Source: Diploptera punctata (Eukaryota; Arthropoda; Insecta; Blattodea; Blaberidae). Taken from it: a DNA stretch of 64,000 bases. The notes below the pieces were generated by a model. The model worked only from the letters and a program-made list of their open reading frames with translations, ran no database searches and was not told the origin of the DNA. Both the position numbers and the translations under genes were made by a program. The DNA lies in assembly GCA_030220185.1 (NCBI GenBank), contig JASPKZ010001600.1, positions 1,530,001 to 1,594,000 on the forward strand, in the 5' to 3' direction. The stretch's first letter is position 1. Every line of letters begins with the position of its first letter. Below, one piece after another: positions 55,691 through 64,000 of the stretch.

Positions 55691-56018
55691 ATTTCCACAT
55701 TAAATTAATATTTACCGCGAATGCCTGATTTACTGTTATGTAACAACGTTAGGAATGCATTTGATTTCACTACAACTAGGTCTACACGGTGTGTAATTTA
55801 AGCCGTAACTAGAGTAACTTTAGGTTTTCACCGTTAAGGGTTAATTTAAGGTTATTGAACCTTTTGCTTGGAATTAAATTTTATGCATGTCTACTGTATG
55901 TAGCCTATATTTAAAAGTCAGTGGTTCACACAACTCTGATCGTTGTGGAAGGGGTTCGCGAGTCGAAAAAGGTTGGGAAACGCCGGTTTAGGGAAATAGT
56001 AATCTGGGCTTTGAAAAA

Positions 56019-56460
56019 AAAAAGATAAATCAACAAACGTTGTTCTTATATTATCAATCATCATTAACTGTATTTTATGTTTTGATAGTTTTTTCTTTTT
56101 GTATTGTTAGAATATAAAGTATAGATTTTGTTACGTATTAACTACGAACTAAAACGTCACTGATTGTTATAATTGTAAAAAATAGTTATATAGGCAATAG
56201 TTACTAAATCTAATTGTGTAACGTTTTGTCTACAGTATTTGATCTATGTTATGAGTATTTTAGTTGTATATTTAGTATATTAAAACAAAGCGATAAATCA
56301 ACAAATGTTGTTATATTTTGCAATATAACTATCAATCATCATTAAAGTATATTTTACGTTGTGTTAAACCTGCATTTTTGGTTTTGTTAGATTATAAATT
56401 ACACGTTTTGTTGCCTAGTAACTATGGACTAAAGCTTCACTGATTGTTGTAGCAGAAGGT
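56019..56460. repeat. Diverged tandem repeat, two units, period ~269 bp
   Basis: GATAAATCAACAAA at 56022 and 56291. Both are followed by TATCAATCATCATTAA, TTTTGTT..TAACTA and ACTGATTGTT. Confidence 0.75.
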
Positions 56461-56924
56461 TTACCTGATTTTGTTTTCATTGCGGTCCGAAACATTTAAA
56501 TAATTAGTACGATAAATTATTGTTTTGCCAATTTAAGAGTTAAATACATAGATTAAAATATATTTTCGCGTACATTCCATATCGGGCGCTAGTGTAGAAC
56601 TAACCTGCTGATATCTAATATATTGCGTAATATGAAATTCAGAACCCTATGTAGTAAAATAATGAATTACTAAATATAATTTAAATAGTAACCTTTCAGG
56701 TTCTTTAAGGAAGAAAAAAAAATTCTCATATAAAGTCTTGAGCCTTTACAAGATATGTATCGAAAATTCAACTTACAAAATGGCTAATTTCCCATATTCC
56801 CGAGTGCTCAGTGAGCATACCGTACGCCTAATATTTGTTTCATTAGTTACAAATATGTCGGTAATGCAGATGACTATACACCTTACATAAGTCTTATTAC
56901 TCGATCGCAACAACATGTACCGGA

Positions 56925-57590
56925 TACAATTGTGAATCCAAACCATCCAGGGACCCACTCAAGCAGACACACACAACATTTCATCAAAATAGGTCTAGTC
57001 GTTCAGGCAGTTTTTAATATCGGATATCAAGTAAAATTCCACTTCTAATTATCGCTCACTTTTGTTCAATATCTACCTCGGTTTATTTTAATAGGTTATA
57101 CTGAATTTCGTTGCGAAACATAAAACATTTGAGACAGCTAGAGCGATTTTTAAATTTTCACTTAATGTGAAATCCTACACCTATTGGTTTTAGAGGATCC
57201 AATTGTGAATATAAGCCACCAGGGACCCACTCAAAGACACACATAAATATCATCAAGATCGGTCCAGCCGTATAGGCACTTTTTTTAAATTTGGGATTTC
57301 AAGTATACCCATCTTCTAACGGTCAGATTTCGCTAATTTTGGACAGTATATACTTCGGTTTATTTTATTACAATATTGTGAGTTTTGTTGTGAAACATCG
57401 AAAATTGCGATCGATAGAGTGATTTTTAAATGTTTGTTTCAGGTGAACTCCTCTCCTACAACTAATTATTTTAGAACATAATAGATAACGATTAAACAGT
57501 CGCCGCATCTGAAACCATGTAGGGCCTACATACACATTTTCAAGAAGATAAGTTGAACGGTTTGGAAGATTATAAAGAACAGACATACAT
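56925..57590. repeat. Tandem repeat, period ~270 bp, two and a half units
   Basis: AATTGTGAATCCAAACCA..CCAGGGACCCACTCAAG and AATTGTGAATATAAGCCACCAGGGACCCACTCAAAG lie 271 bp apart, with CATCAA..T..GGTC.AG.CGT blocks and GGTTTATTTTA. A third partial unit starts near 57461. Confidence 0.8.
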
Positions 57591-57596
57591 ACATTC

Positions 57597-57598
<2 letters not shown>

Positions 57599-57646
<48 letters not shown>
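57599..57646. repeat. (TA)n microsatellite
   Basis: About 46 bp of uninterrupted TA. Confidence 0.95.
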
Positions 57647-57647
<1 letters not shown>

Positions 57648-57667
57648 ACTTGGTTCAGGTTAGGGGC

Positions 57668-58150
57668 ATAGACATTTTTAAAAATTAGCGACGTTCACGA
57701 TATGAGAATATGTCCAACGTGCGGGAGCTTTGAAGACGAGATACATATATTAGGAAAATGTAACGATTTAGAATATTGGAGGCGTCAGTTATTACCGGAA
57801 AGATTGCATGCTACGTGTTATTGGTAAGCCCAGAAAATTGGATAAACTTGGGTAGATTTCTGGACAAAACGCGGAAAATAAGAACAACGCACATTCATCA
57901 ATAAATAAATATTTTAAATTGCAATACCATTACTTCTTAATAATTCTAATTAATTAAGTTAATGTATAATGTAATTGTATTGTTATCTAATTGTAATATT
58001 ATTGTGTTTTCTTTTTTGCTTTAAGTAAATTATCAAACATCAAATTATTGACAAGGACTGTCAACAGCACGTACGGCTTACTGCCCGTGCGACCCACATT
58101 TGTAAATAACGTTGTATGTATCTTAATTTTAGTCAAATAAAGTCCTTATA
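57668..58150 (+). mobile_element. LINE-C 3' fragment
   Basis: Starts near the zinc-motif codons (GTCCAACGTGCGGGAGCTTTG) and ends AATAAAGTCCTTATATATATA. Same 3' end as 13979-17290, here with a (TA)n tail to 58168. Confidence 0.87.
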
Positions 58151-58169
58151 TATATATATATATATATTA

Positions 58170-59225
58170 TTCAGATTTTTATCTAATACATATTTTGATT
58201 GTATACAAAGTTAAAATACGTGTACGTGGGGGTGATGACATATTTTTACGAGAATAAATTATTCCGTTCTACCTTTACGATTAAATATTCAAAAATCCCT
58301 GCTTTAAATGGGCTTGTGTCATCTGCAACTATACGACAAATGTTATATGTACACACATATACCAACCTCTTACCTGCGCAAGAATATGCTTATTTCGATA
58401 ATGGATTTATTTGCGTATAGTATAAACCTTAATACAATTTAGCGTCTTTTGGAAAGCTAGAAAAAATTTATATTTCGCGAGCTTTCTCCTACGTCATCTA
58501 AGCTGGGGGAGCTCTCAAATGAACTCGGTGGATACTGGGAGAGTCCAACGAATCTCGTAATAGGAGGGCTATGGTGAGTAGCATCCAGATGTACGTGTAA
58601 TTCTGAAGTCAATCGGAGCACGTGGAAGACATATGTCAAACTAATGAATAGTTCCAATAATCACGGCAATATTAAAGTCAGTAATCAATGAGGTCTTGTA
58701 TTTCCAATTTGTTTTCTACATCCATCAATAATTTGTTCGTATTTCTAATCCTCTGGTAGAAGATTTCTTTGATTGCCTATTCTGTTTTTTTAAATATTTC
58801 AATCCATAAAAGTTATGTCAGAAATTATATCTATATATTAATACGTGAAAAAACTTTGTACCCCCTTTTAAGCACATTTCACGCACGGAGGAGTGTGATC
58901 TTTGGCATAATTAAAGTTATTATAGAGAAGGAGTGCAGAAAAATAACATCTATGTATAATATGTGTTACAGATCAATTAGATTAAACAAAATAAAATTAA
59001 TTTGTCTCTAAGGATATTATGTGTAAATTACTCATTAATTTGTGTACTCATTCGTTTATGTTCATATTGAAAGTGCATTGTTACAAAAATAATTTTTGCA
59101 GCAGCAATGTGAATTGACTTACTCTCGCGAATTTATTGTTAGCGGTTTAAAAAAAGAGAGTGAATTTTATTTTTTTAAATTTAGATTAAATAAGCCCTAT
59201 CTAATCGAAGTTACAGTAATTTCAT

Positions 59226-59228
<3 letters not shown>
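58170..59228. other. No gene recognised
   Basis: 58470-58640 is less AT-rich (ACGTCATCTAAGCTGGGGGAG) without a recognised product. Confidence 0.4.
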
Positions 59229-59260
<32 letters not shown>

Positions 59261-59338
59261 TTAGATATTCGCATCTACTTCCATTATGCCTCGACATAGA
59301 ACATTGACGGGTCGGAGTTAGAGACAAAGAAGAAGGGA

Positions 59339-59379
<41 letters not shown>
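59229..59379. repeat. Two (TA)n microsatellites
   Basis: 59229-59257 and 59342-59379, with an 84-bp spacer. Confidence 0.92.
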
Positions 59380-59384
<5 letters not shown>

Positions 59385-59904
59385 ATACACATAATAGGAC
59401 AAATGCACATTTATATAGTATGCAAAAGTCAAATGACGCGTTATTTTTTTTTTAATGTGGCTTAGCCAAGCTATACCACATATTACCTATAGTTCATATT
59501 TCCTATGCGCCGCGCGATCCTACCTTTTTACAGCATTGAGTTTGAAAGTTTTGAGTAACAATCTCGACATTCCTTTGTCCGGGCCCATACCTTTGTAAAC
59601 TATTTAACATATAGTACTGAATGCTAAACAGTATTATAATCGTGGAAGCTAGAGGGAAAAAGGGGATTAATTTGGCTTGAAAAAGCTTTAGAATATAAAT
59701 CAATACCAAACATGACTAGCTACACAATTAGTAAACATACGTTAACTAAAAGTTTTAATGGAAATCATTAGGTCATTGAAATACAAATAATTCAACAAAA
59801 TTTTATCTTCTTGACCATTGAAAGAAATGATATGAATGAAATAATGTAAGTTAACAAAATCGGTCATCAATAATTAAAAAAGGTCAATGATAATAATAAT
59901 ATTC
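59385..59904. other. No gene recognised
   Basis: The minus-strand frame 59503-59709 has one hydrophobic segment (FPLASTIIILFSIQYYM) but no family was recognised. Confidence 0.35.
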
Positions 59905-60180
59905 ATACATACATACATACATACACACACAATCCAGTCCAGCCAAGGGCCAGGGTTCACAGTCCTGGTTGCCCTACCCTGGCTTATGGGACTGATGAAA
60001 CCAAACAGCTCCTTCGAGCTACCGTCGACCTGACCACGACGATCCCAAAGTTGATGATGATCCTGATACTAACTTGCACAGCATATTTGAGGCTTTCGAT
60101 AACAAGGGGAAGTTGCGCAGTCACCCACAGATCGTAAAGAAGGAGGGGGGTACGTAGGAGAGAGGACAACGAAGACAGGA
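59905..60180 (-). mobile_element. Possible retroelement 3' end with (TATG)n tail
   Basis: A GC-richer block ends on the minus strand in CCTTGGCTGGACTGGATTGTG and then (TATG)n at 59909-59928. The tetranucleotide tail resembles LINE-type 3' ends here. No protein motif recognised. Confidence 0.35.
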
Positions 60181-60181
60181 A

Positions 60182-60890
60182 TTTGACACTGTTCTATAAC
60201 ATCAATGAAGAGGGAAGACACGATGACGTAGTTGTTACGTAGTCGTTACGTACCGAAAAAGTGATTTCGGTACACCTAAATAAATCGAAAATTAATGCAT
60301 AATAACGTATTTGTGACAAACCTAAAAATTTAATGAATTGTGATCGAATTTTGACCGCTGGGCGACCACTGGTATTACTAATTTTGTTAATTTTGTTTGT
60401 ACATGTGTTCTTCTATTCTTTTTTTTGGAGTGTGTCAAAGAATTATATTCAATGTGAATAGATTGACTTACCATGCAAGTAACTTTCGTACTGCTGTACT
60501 TTAAAGGAAAAGGAGACTAATGCTAGAGAAGTGTTCTTTAATAAACTTTTGTTTATGGTTTGCCACAAATTGGGAAAAATAGTATTATTTTATAACGATT
60601 TAGTAAATTACAAATAATTTAGGAATATTCCTCTAACATTACCATAATTGCAATTGATATATTACCTCGGTCTATATAACAACATAACTATATATCGTAT
60701 TATGTAAATTATATTATTTTTTGAGAAAGTAATATTTGTAAGTCTTTGGGTAAATATAAGAAACGTTGTGTGAAATTTAGTTACTATAAATTGTATAGCC
60801 TAGCATTAAAACAAATGACTAGATCATAGTGCTGAAAATATGTTATTACCTGTACTACGATATAACTCACATATTTTTTTTAATTATAAA
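60182..60890. other. No gene recognised
   Basis: AT-rich and without shared repeats. Confidence 0.45.
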
Positions 60891-61716
60891 AAAAACCTTC
60901 TACTGTAAGATCATGTAATAGTTTATTTACATGAATTTGCTTATCATATTCTTCTTAAGAAAGAGGTTTACGCGAACTATGTAACTCATGCCTCAAATGG
61001 GAGTCGCTGACCAATCACGTTTCAATGAATTTTGTTTTACAACCAATCACAATCGTGTCTCACCTCGATAATTATCGAATTTTAATTACCAAAATAAAGA
61101 AAGCTCCTCCTTTTTAATATTCTGAACAGGTCACAGCATTATTTTGCAGTGACCAGCTCTCTAACAAATACGTTGAATATAGCAAATAATTAACAGATTC
61201 CTTCGAACTACACATTTGATAACTCTGTGTTCAATAATTGTGGTTTTAAATAATGAGTTTACAGAGTTATTTCCGAAAAAAATTAATTAATAGCCTATAA
61301 TGTTTGTTATAATATACAGTTTGATGTGTTTCATTTTTTCTCCACAAGGGTGCATTCTTACAATATTGCGATCCTATTTAGCAATAAATAGTATGATCAA
61401 GTTGCAGTGATGAACAAATGAAACAACCAAAATTTGTCATTTGTTTTCAAACATCGCCGTTTACATTAAATATACAAATATTTTAAAATAACTATATTTA
61501 AATAATGATTTGTGAGTAAACCACTTAATTTTATTCGTTAAATAGTCCTAACAAATGCCACTCTTGATTTTCCAAATTCTCTAGATAAATTCATCGATTA
61601 TTTGGAAATCACTCGTGGCATTACTTATGATAAAAACCTTCTACTCTAAAATTATGTAATATTATTTTACATGAATTTGCTTATCATATTCGTCCTACGA
61701 AAGAGGAGGTTTACAC
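60891..61716. repeat. Direct repeats (~84 bp) flanking foldback copy E
   Basis: 60891-60974 and 61631-61716 share CCTTCTACT, ATGTAAT and TTTACATGAATTTGCTTATC plus ATATTC..AAAGAGG, at roughly 85 % identity. Confidence 0.85.
60973..61633 (-). mobile_element. Foldback element F, copy E
   Basis: The body is like copies B and C but shortened. The foldback is reduced to 65 bp (61556-61620), having lost the central ACTCAC..GTGAGT loop part. Confidence 0.85.
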
Positions 61717-61794
61717 GGAAAATAAATAAAAGGTGATCCATTAAAAAATTATATTATTTAGTGTAAATGTAAAGTAGCTGAAAAATCAAATGGA

Positions 61795-61935
61795 CTTTAA
61801 GCCGTAGACTCTGACTCTGAAGATTTTCGGGCTCATAAAATAACCTCAAGTGTGAGTAAAAATACCTCTGAGTAAACTTTAACCGACTTTCATCCAACCG
61901 AGTAATATCCTAGTTTCCTACTAGATGTCTCCTCG
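61795..61935 (+). mobile_element. SINE family 3 fragment
   Basis: GACTTTAAGCCGTAGACTC, GAAGATTTTCGGGCTCATAA and ATCCTAGTTTCCTACTAGATGTC match the body of 28660-28922. The tRNA-like head is missing. Confidence 0.68.
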
Positions 61936-62238
61936 AAAGAATGTACTAACTACATGTCCCTTGCTGACATGTGGGGAAATAAGCATAATTACATTAATCC
62001 GGTTACGAAACTTCCCACTAGGGAAACATCCAAGTCCCGACGCGATACGGACGGTACCATAAAGAAAATCATAATAATACAATGAATGTAAAGTAGCTAT
62101 AAAAATTTATAGGTAGACATTACATCGGTATGAGAATCTGCTAGAGTGCACAAATATCAACATAGGCTATAACACGAAAAATACACCCATATTAAAATTA
62201 AATGAAGTGTGCTCCCCTAATTCCATAAAGAATAAAAT

Positions 62239-62786
62239 TATACAGGGTATTCCAGAATAAGTATTACAGATTTATAGGGGTTGGGTTGTAGAAGGGACTT
62301 CGTAGATCACGTTTTTATAAGGAACATATGTCCAAAAAATGTACCATTTCGATGTACAAAAATGAATATCTATTCACAATGGGCTGATATCCTGTGTTTT
62401 GTGTTTCAGAATAAGTATTACAGACTTCTACACCTGTCGAGTCGGAGGAAGATCTTCTTCCACGAATTTTGGCGGTAGCAAAATTTATTGAGCCCACACC
62501 AGGTTTTGTGGGGCGCGTGTATGAAAACATGCGACACAGGCAGACTTTGTTTAACCAAAAAGAGGGTCGACACGTGAAACCATACTTGTAGTACAACCCC
62601 TAGAATTCTGTAATACTTATTCTGAAACACAAGATACACGATATCAGTCCATTGTGTTTCGATTTTCAAAAGTATTCCACATTGAGATTGTACGTTTCCG
62701 GACATGGGTTCCTCATCAAAAATGTATCTACAGTCCCCTCTATAATCACTAGAAGTTTTTGAAACTTATTCTGAAAAACCCTGTAC
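62239..62786. mobile_element. DNA transposon with long diverged inverted repeats
   Basis: Ends TACAGGGTATTCCAGAATAA and (inverse) TACAGGGTTTTTCAGAATAA. Inverted arms of ~150-190 bp (62239-62430 and 62600-62786) pair with ~25 % differences, including a second TTCAGAATAAGTATTACAGA pair at 62405 and 62609. The centre carries a transposase tail. Confidence 0.75.
62436..62591 (+). pseudogene. Transposase C-terminal fragment
   Basis: 51 codons ending in a stop: VESEEDLLPRILAVAKFIEP, TPGFVGRVYENMRHR and GRHVKPYL. The pattern L..RI..A...I..TPG.F.RV...M..R......GRH.E..L is the C-terminus of Tc1/mariner-superfamily (IS630-like) DDE transposases found in many arthropods. The catalytic part is missing. 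Confidence 0.65.
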
Positions 62787-62789
62787 ATT

Positions 62790-63900
62790 TACTTGTATAA
62801 TAGACGAGGAAGAGGCACGTCGTAGAGTAGTTGATTAAGGCTATAAGCCAGAAGGTGGTACTTCTAATCAAAATGAGGTCAGGATTTTAAACTACCTAAA
62901 TCACATAGCGGCACCATTTTCCTGGGGTCAACTCAGTATCTAATGGAAATGAGTACCAGACTCTGTTCTGAGAGCAAAGTCAATCGTCATGCGGGGCTAA
63001 CATTTCGAGCCGATTGTCTAGAAACTGAGGGTCTTAACATTGTACTTACCCAAGGGTAACTAACGTTTTAGACTTTAAGTGGGTATAGTTCAACTTTATT
63101 TAACAGATGATGAGAATTAACAATAAATTGACATTCATTTGTTTGATTTATTCATCGTATTGACTATAATTATATTTCATTTTCGTGTGTAGATCCATGT
63201 CTTTATACAAATACCGAATTTGGTTCCAGTTGTACTGTAAACAAGCTTGCTTAAGGGATTACCCTACCGATTCCGTATATTGGGGGAACCGTGGTGCCAC
63301 TTTTACCCGCCATATGATTGAAAACATGGTAAGAGGGTACCAATTAGGAACTTCCATTTATTATTCATTTATGACAAAAATATACATATATATATGGACC
63401 TATCTGATCAGCCGTTTTACGCTTTTTCCATGATATTGATAGATAGCTACATTTTATTTACAATTTCATTATGAGCAGAATTTATGCTTCATGCTGACTC
63501 ACCTGTAAATTTTGCTGTTATTTTCACCACATTCTCAATGGCTAATGTAGGATTTTTTCACTGAACATTTTAAAACATTAAAAATGTTTTCTTTGTCTCC
63601 GCTTTTCCTATTCCTTCCTTTCCCATATTTCACATTTCTGTAGAAAAAAGTTGTTTTGAAACAACTGAAATCCTAACGTATTCTGCATTGCGCGTGCGTA
63701 ATAACAAAACAATGCTTATTTAATCTATTAAAATTATAATTACATATATTAGATTCTCCCATATAACTTATATAGACTTGTACAATTAATACTAGTGAAA
63801 TTCATATCATATTCCGTTGAGGTGAAGTCATATGATGAAAGTTAAAAATTAAATTGTACCTGTTGGTAGGTACCGTCGTCCTCAACTTTGTTAATATATT
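62790..63900. other. No gene recognised
   Basis: Includes a plus-strand frame 63185-63433 that ends in a TA-rich translation. No family recognised. Confidence 0.4.
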
Positions 63901-63901
63901 G

Positions 63902-63942
63902 TATATAAAACTAACTGCAGCGCTTTCGGAAGTTAGTCAGTT
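63902..63942 (+). promoter_or_regulatory. Candidate core promoter (TATA + Inr)
   Basis: TATATAAAA at 63902-63910 and an arthropod initiator-like AGTCAGTT at 63935-63942. The A of TCAGT (63939) is ~33-35 bp from the TATA start. The sequence after it (TGCTGCTACAACAG...) is less AT-rich and lacks stops in some frames, fitting a 5' untranslated leader of a gene continuing past the right edge. The match is by consensus only. Confidence 0.4.
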
Positions 63943-64000
63943 GCTGCTACAACAGTTGGAGTATACTTCACCGTAAACAACAAGTAGCGGAAACTCAGCC

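Larger units (their letters stand above)
53256..56543. mobile_element. Possible large piggyBac-like element with nested repeats
   Basis: TTAACCCTTAAATTGGCA at 53256 and its inverse (TGCCAATTTAAGAGTTAA) at 56526-56543 could be the two ends of one 3.3-kb element. It would contain SINE 1, a tRNA-like head and foldback copy D. They could also be unrelated ends. TTCATTGCGGTCCG..CATTTAAATAA at 56477 also resembles 29189. Confidence 0.3.

Noticed and set aside
63185..63433. 82-codon plus-strand frame
   Set aside because: No motif; the second half is a TA-rich translation.

Overview
The window looks like insect nuclear DNA. It is AT-rich, almost all non-coding, packed with nested LINEs, tRNA-derived SINEs, DNA-transposon remnants and simple repeats, and has only one clearly recognisable host gene. 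A divergent ionotropic receptor with transposon-stuffed introns and these LINE/SINE types fit a large-genome insect, most plausibly a cockroach or termite relative. That placement is inference, not something the sequence proves.

Host gene. Six minus-strand exons of a divergent ionotropic receptor (IR, a chemosensory ligand-gated channel of the iGluR superfamily) lie at 47806-47959, 46361-46431, 32759-33058, 24784-24887, 6258-6434 and 67-290. Five are supported by splice sites and protein motifs, and the 71-bp second exon is weaker. Splice phases agree across all five introns (1, 0, 0, 2, 2). The exons run in order from signal peptide through the N-terminal region, the S1 ligand-binding lobe and TM1 to the start of the pore loop. 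The gene leaves the window at the left edge, so the rest of the pore, S2 and TM3 are not seen. Its introns account for nearly all of the first 48 kb.

0-18 kb: LINE fragments; an exact 139-bp-arm palindrome (5028-5321); a 165-bp tandem repeat; a 3.3-kb LINE (family C) nested in a ~350-bp-unit repeat. 18-32 kb: SINE families 1 and 2, a MITE with a SINE inside it, a LINE-A insertion with an intact 407-codon reverse-transcriptase frame, a TTAA-flanked piggyBac-like element, and a SINE of a third family. 32-47 kb: a mariner remnant, a Penelope-like GIY-YIG fragment, more SINEs, and a LINE-A copy inserted in a LINE-B copy with a 14-bp target duplication. 48-53 kb: a BEL/Pao LTR retrotransposon inserted in a duplicated copy of IR exon 1. 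It has lost its 3' LTR and most of its RT/RNase H and is bracketed by 339-bp direct repeats of the IR promoter and first exon. 53-64 kb: repeats, including a long-TIR transposon with a transposase tail, and a possible TATA+Inr promoter at the right edge.

The most unusual non-coding signal is a ~660-760-bp dispersed element present five times, each copy carrying a foldback (91 bp in four copies, 65 bp in one). A second is that SINE family 1 and LINE family D share their 3' ends, which suggests LINE D mobilises the SINE. No functional RNA genes, CRISPR arrays or bacterial-type genes were seen.
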